A stretch of DNA of 64,000 bases from Flaviflexus equikiangi (lineage in GTDB: Bacteria; Actinomycetota; Actinomycetes; Actinomycetales; Actinomycetaceae). Shown here in pieces: positions 9,454 through 18,549 of this stretch (positions are counted from its first letter, which is position 1; every line of letters begins with the position of its first letter). The stretch is from NCBI RefSeq assembly GCF_014069875.1, contig NZ_CP059676.1:2279975-2343974 (forward strand), written 5' to 3'. Position numbers and translations under genes: made by a program. Under the pieces are notes generated by a model. It worked only from the letters and a program-made list of their open reading frames with translations, did no database searches and was not told the DNA's origin.

Positions 9454-9481
9454 GAATGGGGGAGCATATGCTCCCCCATTC
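9454..9481. terminator. Perfect 28-bp palindrome between convergent genes, probable bidirectional terminator
   Basis: Two 14-base arms (GAATGGGGGAGCAT and its exact complement) meet without a spacer between the lipoprotein stop and the convergent DUF308 gene. The position fits transcription termination for both genes, although neither side has a clear T-run. Confidence 0.6.
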
Positions 9482-9495
9482 CATTACGTAAGGTC

Positions 9496-10086
9496 TTAGC
9501 GACGTGCCTTGGGCGTCCTACCCGTGACGGCTCGGACCACGTTGAGGCCACCGAGAACGACCATCGAGATACCGACGAACCACCAGAGGAACACTGCTCC
9601 CCACAGGGCGTTGCTCAGAAGCGTCGCTCCAGCGATCACGGAGATCACGGCGTAGACGATCGTGGGAACCTTCGACTTGGCGTTGCCAAGGGTGAAGAGT
9701 GCAGTGAAGCCCTCGATCACCCACATGACGCCGACCATGATCGTCAGCAAGAGGAAGAGGAAGGCCGCCGACTGCTGGAGGGACGAGAAGGCATAGATAC
9801 CGGCGACGAGGTAGAGGCCGGCCAGAAGCAGGTGGGCGACTCGGCCGCCTGCACCGATCTTCTTGGAGAAGACGCCGATCGAGGCGTAGACAAGACCAGC
9901 AATAATCGCGTAGAGAGCGATCACGCCGGTCAGAGTCACGGCGGCCTTGGTCGGCCAGACCAGGATGGCGATACCGAAACCAACGGTGATGAGGCCGCCT
10001 GCGATAAGGGCGAGACGGGTGGTCTCCTCCGGGCCGGAATCTTCAGAAATCACGATGGTGGACGCCGGAGCGTTGTTGTTTGACAT
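9496..10086 (-). CDS. DUF308 (HdeD-type) integral membrane protein
   Basis: A 196-residue multi-spanning membrane protein with about six hydrophobic helices, beginning after a polar 30-residue N-terminus (GLITVGFGIAILVWP, ALYAIIAGLVYASIGVF, and 'MVGVMWVIEGFTALFTLG', typical of the DUF308 repeat). HdeD-like proteins are associated with acid stress in enterobacteria, but the actinobacterial copies are uncharacterised. The ATG at 10086 is chosen because the longer frame adds residues with no counterpart in the family; AGAAG motifs lie upstream. Transcribed toward the palindrome shared with the lipoprotein gene. Confidence 0.8.
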   Translation of the reverse strand: MSNNNAPASTIVISEDSGPEETTRLALIAGGLITVGFGIAILVWPTKAAVTLTGVIALYAIIAGLVYASIGVFSKKIGAGGRVAHLLLAGLYLVAGIYAFSSLQQSAAFLFLLLTIMVGVMWVIEGFTALFTLGNAKSKVPTIVYAVISVIAGATLLSNALWGAVFLWWFVGISMVVLGGLNVVRAVTGRTPKARR

Positions 10087-10248
10087 GGTCTTCTCGACTT
10101 CTTGCAAGTGTGTAGGCAAGCGGATTCGCTTGGGTTGTAGCATACCAAACACAATTTCGCATCATATAAACATCTCACCTGGAGCATCGACAGTGCTAAA
10201 GCACCCACTACTCCATTGCGATTGACAGCAAGCTGTTGTCGCCGCCGA

Positions 10249-11315
10249 CTATTTCAACTCGCTTCCGTGGGTGCCGACTGATGTCGCCTCGCTAGCCCCG
10301 ACACGCACGAGCATCTTTCCGGTGTTCCCCCCGCGCATCATGTCAAGAAAGGCATCCACCGTGTTCTCAATCCCGTCCACAATGGTCTCGTCATAGGCGA
10401 TCTCTCCGGCCGCGAACCACTCGGCCATGCGCGCACCAAACTCGGATGACAGGTCAAGGTGGGCGGCGAGGGTGAATCCTTGGATCGAGAGCGCCCGGGT
10501 GATGACATTCATCATGTTGTCGGGCCCAGGTGTAGGGCCGGCAGTGTTGTAACCAGCGATTGCACCGCACAACGCCAACCGACCATTGTCGTTCATAACG
10601 TCGAGTGCGGCCTCGAGGTGGTCTCCCCCACATTATCGAAGTAGACGTCAACACCCTCAGGCGCTGCGGCCGCGAGCTGTTCCCGGATAGGCGCTTCCTT
10701 GTAGTTCAGCGCAATGTCATAGCCGTACTTCTCGGTGAGCAGACGCACCTTCTCGGCGCTGCCGGCGGACCCGATGACACGCTTAGCACCGAGCAGCCGT
10801 GCGATCTGCCCGGCTGCGGTTCCCACGGCACCAGCGGCACCTGAGATGAACACGGTGTCACCCGCACTCATCGGTGCGATCCGCGTCAGGCCGACGTAGG
10901 CGGTGAGGCCTGTCATGCCAAGAATGTGCAGCGACAGCGAGAGCGGCACCCCGTCACGTTCCGGCACAGCGTGAAACGTCGAGGCATTGGCCTGGATGAG
11001 ATCAGACCACCCGTGCTGGTGCTGCACCACGGTTCCCACCGGCAGCGACTCATCCTCGGACTCCACGACACGGCCGATCGCGCCGCCCGTGATGCGCTCC
11101 CCCAACGCGTAGGGTGCGACGTAGCTGCGCGTGTCGTTCATGCGCCCCCGCATATAAGGGTCAACCGAGATGAAGGCGTTCGCAACTCGCACCTCACCGG
11201 GCTGAAGCGGCCCGAGTTCCACGGTCACGATCCTGAAGTCATCGTGAGTTGGCCAGCCCGATGGCCGGGCGGCAAGCTGGATCTGCGTGCTGAGTGCGGT
11301 GCTGCTGGTAGTCAT
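10249..11315 (-). pseudogene. NADP-dependent MDR oxidoreductase (CurA/YncB-like), broken by one frameshift
   Basis: The parts together make a full medium-chain, zinc-independent reductase of the CurA/leukotriene B4 dehydrogenase group: N-terminal 'ISVDPYMRGRMND', nucleotide-binding 'VFISGAAGAVGTAAGQIA', 'VDVYFDNVG', and 'MNDNGRLALCGAIAGYN'. The frame breaks near 10625-10630: after 'FDNVG' the gene reads a run of five G where six would restore 'GGDHLEAALDVMNDNGRL'. Both halves keep clean coding sequence on either side, so either the mutation is recent or it is a sequencing error in the homopolymer. The ATG at 11315 matches the family start; an in-frame ATG at 11420 with AAGGGAAG upstream would add 35 signal-like residues. 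Divergent from a TetR gene that may control it. Confidence 0.8.
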
Positions 11316-11465
11316 CGAGTTCAACTTCTCGTGAGTTACTGCCGCAAGAGCGGACAGGGTTGGTACGAGCGACAAGGCACCGGCATATGTCCCGATCGCA
11401 AGAATGCGACTGTTCAACATGTGGCTTCCCTTGTACTGCTCACACCCCTAATTGTGGAATACTTG

Positions 11466-11493
11466 GTTCACTATAACGCATATTAGAATGAAC
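11466..11493. promoter_or_regulatory. Imperfect inverted repeat, candidate TetR operator
   Basis: GTTCACTATA and GTTCATTCTA (on the opposite strand) face each other across 8 bases in the gap between the divergent oxidoreductase and TetR genes; 8 of 10 arm positions match. Location 22 bases before the TetR start fits autoregulation. The assignment is inference. Confidence 0.45.
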
Positions 11494-11515
11494 GGTACAA
11501 AACGGAGGAGTGCAC

Positions 11516-12118
11516 ATGGGCCGCCCGCAAGCATTCGACACGGACGCCGTCGTGCGCTCAGCCCGAAACGTCTTCTGGCGACTCGGCTACGAGAGCACCT
11601 CCGTACCCGACCTTGAGGCCGCCACGGGTTTGAACCGGTCGAGCATCTATCACGCATTCGGCAGCAAACGCGGCCTCTTCGATACCAGCGTTGAGAGTTA
11701 CCTTACGGAGGTCGTGCGTCCGCGACTCGAGCCCCTCACAGGCGAAAAAATCTCCCCACGGGCACTCGTCGATTACCTGGTCGCGCTTCGCTCAGCCCTC
11801 GCTGAACGGTCCGCGCTCGCGTCACACGGGTGCATGCTCATCAACACGGCTGGCGCGAGGATCGGTCAGGACGAAGCAGTGCGAGAAGCCATTGCCGGCT
11901 ACCAGCGCGAACTGCGGGCGGCATTCTTGCGCGGGCTACAAGCCGCCCACCCCGAGCTCGACGACGAGACGGCGGATCGGGGATCGCGCATCATCGCCGC
12001 ACTCGTCATTACCGCCCTTGCCCTCACCCGAGCAGATTTCGACGCAGCAATGGAGAATGTCAATACCGCCATCGAACTCGCTGCAGGCGCAAACACGGGA
12101 GGGTCCGTTCGCGGATAG
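11516..12118 (+). CDS. TetR/AcrR family transcriptional regulator
   Basis: A 200-residue one-component repressor. The N-terminal helix-turn-helix is clear: 'FWRLGYESTSVPDLEAATG' followed by 'NRSSIYHAFGSKRGLF' (residues about 20-55), then an all-helical ligand domain with 'CMLINTAG' typical of TetR_C members that pair with oxidoreductases. The ATG at 11516 has GGAGGA 6 bases upstream, so the GTG two codons earlier is unlikely. It is divergent from the broken MDR oxidoreductase with an inverted repeat between, which suggests that it represses itself and that gene in response to a small reactive ligand. Confidence 0.9.
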   Translation: MGRPQAFDTDAVVRSARNVFWRLGYESTSVPDLEAATGLNRSSIYHAFGSKRGLFDTSVESYLTEVVRPRLEPLTGEKISPRALVDYLVALRSALAERSALASHGCMLINTAGARIGQDEAVREAIAGYQRELRAAFLRGLQAAHPELDDETADRGSRIIAALVITALALTRADFDAAMENVNTAIELAAGANTGGSVRG

Positions 12119-12548
12119 ACCAGAGACCACGAAGGATGCAAAGCAGAAATCCGCCACCTGCACAGCCGGAGCCCCGCACGGCAACGCAAGTCTCGACAGG
12201 AGCAGATGCATGTCGGCGCGAGAGGTCACTGTCGTGGGCGTATCGGGTTGGTGAAGAAGCGGGTCCACGCAGCCCCTGGTCTGGTCGCCAGCCGTAGCCA
12301 GCGTTTCACTGAGCAGGCCTGCAGGGCCGTTAATACGAGGAGCGGTCACCGTGGCGATGTCTTTCGAGCGAGAATTACGAGAGCTCTCTCGAAGGACTCC
12401 GGCGGTGATCGCTCCTGCGTCAGCAACGAGGTTCACGACCACCATGCGGCCACACCACTCAAAGGGGCACTACTACGAGAACGCCCCTGATCTGCGATAA
12501 CTCGCGGATCAGGGGCGTGATCAGGTTTTTCCCTGGAGCCTCAGAGAC
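12119..12548. other. 430-bp stretch without a recognised gene
   Basis: Between the TetR and nrdF stop codons no open frame has convincing coding character. Minus-strand translation near 12200-12440 gives residues (RSKDIATVTAPRINGP) that loosely recall the start of a LacI-family effector domain, but the match is weak and the frame continues antisense into the TetR gene. It may be decayed sequence. It ends in the hairpin at 12481-12518. Confidence 0.4.
12481..12530 (+). terminator. Hairpin plus T-run, probable terminator
   Basis: ACGCCCCTGATC (12481-12492) pairs exactly with GATCAGGGGCGT (12507-12518), with an inner GCG/CGC pair, followed within 10 bases by TTTTT on the plus strand. It lies 362 bases past the TetR stop and 19 bases past the nrdF stop read from the other strand, so it may serve both. 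Confidence 0.65.
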
Positions 12549-13553
<1,005 letters not shown>

Positions 13554-13766
13554 TCAATCCATCTTGTCATGAACGAGACCCGTCTTCGAGAGGTGATCCC
13601 CACTCGCGGGCCTTGCCGCTAGCCGGGAAAGCCACATGGCCGCCCAGACCCGCATCTCACAGCCAATTGCCGCCATACTTCCAGGGCCTTGGAGAACCCT
13701 GGGTAGGGGCTCTCTCTAACGGCTGAAACTCTTCCCCTCGTCAAGCGCAGCGGGAAGAGTGTGGGT

Positions 13767-14228
13767 ATGGCCAACGAAGAGAAAACACTGTCCGTTTCCC
13801 GAATCATCGACCATTCAGCGAAAGACATCTTTGACACGCTGTCTCTGCCCCAGCGCCATCCGCAGTTCGACGGATCAGGCATGGTTCGATCTGCCGACAA
13901 CTCCGAAAGAATCCAGGCAACCGGCGACGTGTTCGTCATGAACATGGTGGGCAGGACAGGAACCGAATATCAGACCCATAATCACGTCACCGCTTTCGAT
14001 GACGGAAAGATGGTCGGATGGAAGCCCGCTCTTGCCGAGAATCCTGGCGAACCGGGAGGCTGGGAGTGGCTCTACACGCTGAAGCCTCTCGATGCTCACT
14101 CAACAGACGTCACGCTCACCTACAGTTGGGGAGCGGTGACCGACAAGAAGCTTGCGGAAAGCCTTCCGCTGATCACCGAAGAAGAGATGGAGCAGTCGCT
14201 CAACCTCTTGGCTTCCGCCATCAACTGA
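13767..14228 (+). CDS. SRPBCC (START-like) family protein
   Basis: A 153-residue protein of the polyketide cyclase/dehydrase-like SRPBCC superfamily, a helix-grip fold that binds hydrophobic ligands. Typical pieces are the opening 'LSVSRIIDHSAKDIFDTLSLPQRHPQFDG', the central 'TEYQTHNHVTAFDDGKMVGWKP', and the terminal helix 'EEMEQSLNLLASAIN'. The ATG at 13767 is preferred over the GTG two codons before it because GGAAGAG sits at proper distance. Ligand and role unknown. It converges on the ABC permease gene with a strong terminator between. Confidence 0.8.
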   Translation: MANEEKTLSVSRIIDHSAKDIFDTLSLPQRHPQFDGSGMVRSADNSERIQATGDVFVMNMVGRTGTEYQTHNHVTAFDDGKMVGWKPALAENPGEPGGWEWLYTLKPLDAHSTDVTLTYSWGAVTDKKLAESLPLITEEEMEQSLNLLASAIN

Positions 14229-14250
14229 CCCGAGCGTCTCGGAACTAGAA

Positions 14251-14290
14251 GAGCGCAGGAGCGGTGCCGAGTGGCACCGCTCCTGCGCTC
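14251..14290. terminator. 18-bp-stem hairpin between convergent genes
   Basis: GAGCGCAGGAGCGGTGCC pairs perfectly with 14273-14290 across a 4-base loop. It stands between the SRPBCC stop and the ABC permease stop, so it can terminate both transcripts. Confidence 0.8.
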
Positions 14291-14299
14291 AGACGTTTC

Positions 14300-15121
14300 T
14301 CAGGCGTCGCGCTTCTTGATCGACAACGCACCGGCCCCGACGAACACGATCGTGTAGACGAGGAGCACTGCCAACGATGCGTTGGCGCTCAGAGCATCTT
14401 CGCGGAGCAGGACATCGCCGAGAATCCCTTCTTCTCTCGGCGCGACGGCCGATGACATGACGTTGATGGGGAAGTAGGGTGCCATGTCGCTGAGGAAGTC
14501 GAGCGGAATCACCTCGAGGATCGGGAGAATCAGGACGAGCCCGAACATGAGGGTTGTCGCTCCCACCGTGGAGCGAAGCACCGCCCCCATGCCAGCCGCC
14601 ATGAGGGCCCCGCAGACGATGACGACGACGCAACTGGCAAGGCTAGCCCAGAAACCGATCTCTCCGAGCGGGAGCGAAACATCGTGGCGCGAGATCGAGA
14701 TGTTGATCAGCAACGTTGAGAGCAGCAGAGCCGTGGCCGCAACGCTGGCCCAGAAGACGGTGAGGACAAGGATCTTCGCACCATAGAAAGACAGCCGCGA
14801 GCGCGAGGCGAGCAGGGATGTCTGGATCGTGTTGTGCGAGTATTCGGCTGTCATCACCATGGTCCCGAACGCGATCCCGAAGAGCAGCGCGATCTGGAAG
14901 ATGCTCGTCACCATATAGGAGCTCGTGAAGGCGGCAAGTTCTCGACGCGACATGTAGGACGTCATCGAGTCGACCGCTTCAGCGACGAAGAAGGAGATGA
15001 GGAGATAGAAGAGGACCGTGAGGACAGAGATCACCCACGTTGAGCGCAGGGTCGTCAGCTTTCGCAGCTCCGAGCGGGCGAGGCGCGGGAAGGTCGGGCG
15101 GTAGTGCGTGACTGTGCTCAT
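14300..15121 (-). CDS. ABC-2 type transporter permease
   Basis: A 273-residue membrane subunit with about six helices: one near residues 28-50, a pair in the middle ('SSYMVTSIFQIALLFGIAFGTMVMTAEYS'), two around 125-175 and one at the C-terminus before the basic tail IKKRDA. The 'EYSHNTIQTSLLASRSRL' loop is typical of ABC-2/NatB-like permeases. It overlaps the stop of the ATPase gene by ATGA, so the two are co-translated as one exporter. Substrate (drug, peptide or lipid) cannot be deduced. Confidence 0.88.
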   Translation of the reverse strand: MSTVTHYRPTFPRLARSELRKLTTLRSTWVISVLTVLFYLLISFFVAEAVDSMTSYMSRRELAAFTSSYMVTSIFQIALLFGIAFGTMVMTAEYSHNTIQTSLLASRSRLSFYGAKILVLTVFWASVAATALLLSTLLINISISRHDVSLPLGEIGFWASLASCVVVIVCGALMAAGMGAVLRSTVGATTLMFGLVLILPILEVIPLDFLSDMAPYFPINVMSSAVAPREEGILGDVLLREDALSANASLAVLLVYTIVFVGAGALSIKKRDA

Positions 15122-16032
15122 CGGTTTCCTCCTGAACGGAACTCGACGGACGAACCGGTGAGCTCCATGAAGACGTCCTCCAGGGAGGAGTGCGTGGTGG
15201 ACAGCTCGTGGATCTCAAGACCTGCCACGTGGAGGGCGTGGCCGATGTCAGATGCTTGTGCGCCTTGGATGACGAGAGTGTCTCTGCCGTCCACGCGCTC
15301 AAGGGTCGGCATCATCTGCGCCAGTGTTTCGCCGATCGCAGCGAGGTCCGGGCCCGCCACGCGCACGGTGGAGTGACCGACGGATTCTGTGAACTGCTTG
15401 ATGGGGCCCGAGGCGATGAGGCGTCCGCCGCCGATGACGACGAGGTTGGTTGCCGTCATCGCCATCTCCGACATGAGGTGGGAGGAGATAAGCACGGTGC
15501 CACCGATGCGGGCGTGGTTCTTGACAAGGTCACGCACCCACCGCACACCGTCGGGATCGAGACCGTTGACTGGCTCATCGAGGAGAAGGTACTCGGGGTT
15601 GCCGAGCATTGCGGTCGCAATACCCAGCCTTTGCCCCATGCCGAGCGAGAAGCCTTTGACCTTCTTTCCCGCGACGTCTGTCAGGCCCGTGAGGTTGAGG
15701 ATCTCGTCGATACGGCTCTTCGGAAAGCCGTGAGTGTCGGCGACTGTCGCCAGGTGCTGACGTGCTGTCCGTGCAGGATGGAAGGCTTTCGCGTCGAGGA
15801 GTGCACCCACTGTCGTGAGCGGGCTCCGCAGCTGGCCATAGGGCACGCCCTGGATAAGCGCCTGGCCTTCAGTGGGCCGGTCGAGGCCGACAATGCATCG
15901 CATTGTTGTCGACTTGCCCGAACCGTTGGGTCCGAGGAAGCCCGTGACCTGGCCGGATGGAACGGTGAACGACAGGTGGTCGGTTGCCGTCTTCTTCCCG
16001 TATTTCTTTGTCAGATTCTCAATCGTGATCAT
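15118..16032 (-). CDS. ABC transporter ATP-binding protein (drug/antibiotic exporter type)
   Basis: A 304-residue nucleotide-binding subunit. It shows Walker A GPNGSGKST, the signature region FSLGMGQRLG, Walker B YLLLDEPVNGLDP and the switch His in 'LISSHLMSEM', with an extra C-terminal domain of about 90 residues as in the BcrA/DrrA group. The ATG at 16032 begins exactly at the canonical 'MITIENLTKKYG' and is chosen over the longer open frame, which has no family match. Partner is the overlapping permease. No regulator or substrate gene is adjacent. Confidence 0.92.
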   Translation of the reverse strand: MITIENLTKKYGKKTATDHLSFTVPSGQVTGFLGPNGSGKSTTMRCIVGLDRPTEGQALIQGVPYGQLRSPLTTVGALLDAKAFHPARTARQHLATVADTHGFPKSRIDEILNLTGLTDVAGKKVKGFSLGMGQRLGIATAMLGNPEYLLLDEPVNGLDPDGVRWVRDLVKNHARIGGTVLISSHLMSEMAMTATNLVVIGGGRLIASGPIKQFTESVGHSTVRVAGPDLAAIGETLAQMMPTLERVDGRDTLVIQGAQASDIGHALHVAGLEIHELSTTHSSLEDVFMELTGSSVEFRSGGNR

Positions 16033-16203
16033 AGGTGGCCTTTCGCCGATACGGCTCCACTGTATGCGCGATGGGGGGAGCGTTCCACATGATCGACACT
16101 CATCTCGGGAAAAACTCAGGGATTTCCCTGGTGGGAACGCCGGGGAGCAGTGCCCCGGTGGATGACCCGCCCTCACTCACGGTGACACGGCTACTGTTAG
16201 CTC

Positions 16204-17409
16204 ATGATCCAGACCCCGCCCTCCTTGCGCTACTCGGGCCGCATCGCCGCCCTCGACATCGCCCGCGGCATCGCCGTTCTCGGCATGTTCGCCGCCCATG
16301 TCGGTCCAGAACGAGACGGCCTGTCGGGCTGGTTCTTGGATCTCGCGGATGGCAGATCATCGATCCTGTTCGCAACGCTTGCCGGTGTGTCTCTCGCGAT
16401 CCTGACGGGGCGGAACGTCCCCTACACGGGTGTCGAGTTCCTCCAGGCAAAGGTTCGTATCTTCACACGCGCAGCGCTCCTCATCGCCATCTCGGGCGTC
16501 CTTGCCCTCATGAACGACATTGTCGCTCTTATTCTCACCTTCTACGCGACGTGGTTCGTGCTTGCCATCCCGTTCCTGCAGTGGCGCCCCCGAAACCTGT
16601 TCATCCTTGCCGGCGGGTGCTGGATTCTCGGCCCGATCGCAGCCACGTACCTCAATGTCTTCTTCGAGAAGGCAGGTCTCTACTCGATGGGGGACTCCTC
16701 GGGTTTCCTCGTCGACACTCTGATCAACGGAACCTATGTTGGACTCGTCTACATGGGGTTCGTCTTTGCGGGGCTCGGTATTGGACGCCTCGATCTGGCA
16801 GACCGTTCTGTCGCCGCGACCCTTGCCCCGATCGGCAGCTCTCTCGCAATACTCGGCTATGGAACTGCGTTCCTGCTGACGAAAATGGGCATGGGCCCGA
16901 CGTGGGAGGACTACGGCTCGTCTTTTGTCGACTCCGGCGATCTGGGATGGCGGACGGACGGGATGGGGCCCGAATGGGATCCATCCGTTTCCGCGCCGAG
17001 CCTGGACATGTTCCTCGGGGCCGAACCCCACTCGGGAACGATTCTCGAAGCGATAGGTTCAGGCGGTTTCGCGATCGCCATTATCGGTTTCCTCCTCCTC
17101 GGGGGGCCGATTCTCGGAAAAGTCCTTTATCCGATCGCCTCTGTGGGTTCGATGCCGCTGTCCGCGTACTCGTTCCACATCATCGCCATCTGGGCCATTC
17201 CCGCCCTCGTCTTTCCCGACTCTTTCGCCCCGCTCGCGTGGCTTGTCGGAGCGACGCTCGTTCTCTGTTCCGCGTGGCGGCTGGTTCTTGGTCGGGGACC
17301 GTTGGAGCGGCTCCTGCACGTGGCATCGACGCGGGCCTCTCAGATCACCGCGCCGCCGCCCTATACTCCTCTGCCAGTCGCTCCCAATGGCGAATCTCCT
17401 CGTCAGTGA
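16204..17409 (+). CDS. DUF418 / heparan-glucosaminide acetyltransferase-like membrane protein
   Basis: A 401-residue protein with about ten membrane helices. It opens with the family hallmark 'RIAALDIARGIAVLGMFAAHVG' and ends with the DUF418-type pair of helices around 'MPLSAYSFHIIAIWAI'. Related families move acyl groups across the membrane onto sugars or act in exporter-like roles; the actinobacterial members are uncharacterised. The ATG at 16204 starts a clean N-terminus. It is divergent from the ABC exporter genes and overlaps the convergent acetyltransferase gene by 65 bp at its 3' end, where its proline-rich C-terminus lies. Confidence 0.85.
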   Translation: MIQTPPSLRYSGRIAALDIARGIAVLGMFAAHVGPERDGLSGWFLDLADGRSSILFATLAGVSLAILTGRNVPYTGVEFLQAKVRIFTRAALLIAISGVLALMNDIVALILTFYATWFVLAIPFLQWRPRNLFILAGGCWILGPIAATYLNVFFEKAGLYSMGDSSGFLVDTLINGTYVGLVYMGFVFAGLGIGRLDLADRSVAATLAPIGSSLAILGYGTAFLLTKMGMGPTWEDYGSSFVDSGDLGWRTDGMGPEWDPSVSAPSLDMFLGAEPHSGTILEAIGSGGFAIAIIGFLLLGGPILGKVLYPIASVGSMPLSAYSFHIIAIWAIPALVFPDSFAPLAWLVGATLVLCSAWRLVLGRGPLERLLHVASTRASQITAPPPYTPLPVAPNGESPRQ

Positions 17410-17965
17410 TCTCACGGATGACGCGGCACGGATTGCCTGCGGCCACGACGTTCGACGGGATATCCCGTGTCACAACCGATCCTGAACCGATCACGGTGTG
17501 ATCACCGATCGTGACTCCTGGGTTGACGACGACATGCCCGCCCAGCCAGACATTGCTGCCGATGGTGATGGGCTGGCCCGATTCGAGCAGCTCCGCGCGC
17601 GGGCCGGAGGCAATCGGGTGGGTTGCGGTGAGGAGGGAGACGCGGGGGCCGAACATGCAGTTGTCACCGATACGGACCTCACACACGTCAAGCACGATAA
17701 GGTCCATGTTCGCGAAGAAGTTCTCGCCAACATGCGTATTCCAGCCGTAGTCGAATCCGATGGGCGCCATGAGGGTGCACGACACGCCTCGACTGCCGAG
17801 GAGTTCAGTGAGGATCTCGTCGTGGCGGCGTTCGTCCGGCGAGGTATTGAACTCGCGCACGAGACGACGCGTCTCCCGCTGCAGTGCGGCGTTACCCTCT
17901 CCGTACATGTAGAGCTCCCCGGCAAGCATGCGCCGCACGTCGAAGGATTCTTTCGGGTCTGTCAT
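17345..17965 (-). CDS. Sugar O-acetyltransferase (maltose/galactoside acetyltransferase family)
   Basis: A 206-residue left-handed beta-helix acetyltransferase. The N-terminal 'KESFDVRRMLAGELYMYG' is the Mac domain; hexapeptide repeats run from about residue 75 to 185, with the catalytic His in 'LLTATHPIASG' and 'VWLGGHVVVNPGVTIGDHTVIGSGSVVTRDIP' following (split here by family convention). Acetyl-CoA is the donor; sugars are the usual acceptors. The ATG at 17965 has AGGAG 4 bases upstream. The 3' end overlaps the DUF418 gene by 65 bp on the other strand, longer than usual for convergent genes. Confidence 0.9.
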   Translation of the reverse strand: MTDPKESFDVRRMLAGELYMYGEGNAALQRETRRLVREFNTSPDERRHDEILTELLGSRGVSCTLMAPIGFDYGWNTHVGENFFANMDLIVLDVCEVRIGDNCMFGPRVSLLTATHPIASGPRAELLESGQPITIGSNVWLGGHVVVNPGVTIGDHTVIGSGSVVTRDIPSNVVAAGNPCRVIREITDEEIRHWERLAEEYRAAAR

Positions 17966-18013
17966 TTTGCTCCTGAGCTCGACACTGCCTCTTTCTGTGG
18001 GGACCATTGTTCC

Positions 18014-18493
18014 ATGAGCACTCCCGCAGTTTCGTTCCTCCAAGCCTCCGGCAAGCCTTTCCGCGTCTTTGACACCGATGTCGATGGAGTCGACTTCTCC
18101 ACCATCGACATCGGCGCCTTCTTCGCGGAGCAGATGGGGATGCCGGGAGAGCGCGTCTATAAGTCGCTCATGGCGTCAGCGCAGGGATCCCTCGTCATGG
18201 GGCTCGTCCCCGTCACTCAGAAGATCTCGCTCAAGCATCTTGCACTGGCGGTGGGAAAGAGGAAGGCCACAATGGTGCCGCCGGAGAAGGCAGAGGAGCT
18301 GTCAGGCTCAGTCATCGGCGGGATCTCGCCTTTCGGGTTGGACACGCCCATGCCGATCGTCATCGACCAGGGAGCGTTCGCCCATCCGACGATCGCAGTG
18401 TCCGGAGGCAGTCGAGAGTTGAAGGTTGAGCTCACTCCCGCTGACCTCGTCGACATGCTCGGCGCGACGATCGCCGACATCGCCATCACGTGA
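18014..18493 (+). CDS. YbaK/EbsC-type aminoacyl-tRNA deacylase
   Basis: A 159-residue editing-domain protein of the YbaK family, which hydrolyses mischarged tRNA such as Cys-tRNA(Pro). Typical features are 'GMPGERVYKSLMA' (the catalytic Lys-Ser region), 'KISLKHLALAVGKRKATMV', 'GSVIGGISPFG' and the closing 'ELTPADLVDMLGATIADI'. The ATG at 18014 is the only start that precedes the domain. It is divergent from the acetyltransferase gene with 48 bp between starts, and converges on nrdE with a terminator between. Confidence 0.9.
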   Translation: MSTPAVSFLQASGKPFRVFDTDVDGVDFSTIDIGAFFAEQMGMPGERVYKSLMASAQGSLVMGLVPVTQKISLKHLALAVGKRKATMVPPEKAEELSGSVIGGISPFGLDTPMPIVIDQGAFAHPTIAVSGGSRELKVELTPADLVDMLGATIADIAIT

Positions 18494-18495
18494 GT

Positions 18496-18524
18496 GGGGG
18501 GCGATCCTCAACGGATCGCCCCCC
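18496..18524. terminator. 12-bp-stem hairpin between convergent genes
   Basis: GGGGGGCGATCC and GGATCGCCCCCC pair across a 5-base loop right after the YbaK stop and 24 bases beyond the nrdE stop on the other strand. Position suits bidirectional termination. Confidence 0.75.
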
Positions 18525-18525
18525 A

Positions 18526-18549
18526 GGTGCTGGTGCTGGTGCTGGTGCT
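18526..18549. repeat. Four tandem copies of GGTGCT
   Basis: A short hexamer array lies between the terminator hairpin and the nrdE stop codon, touching the stop. It may vary in copy number by slippage; no role is evident. Confidence 0.8.

Noticed and set aside
10218..10242. Imperfect hairpin after the broken oxidoreductase
   Set aside because: Stem is interrupted and there is no T-run on the relevant strand.
12200..12445. LacI-like fragment on the minus strand
   Set aside because: Only about 15 residues look similar, without the DNA-binding domain; chance cannot be excluded.
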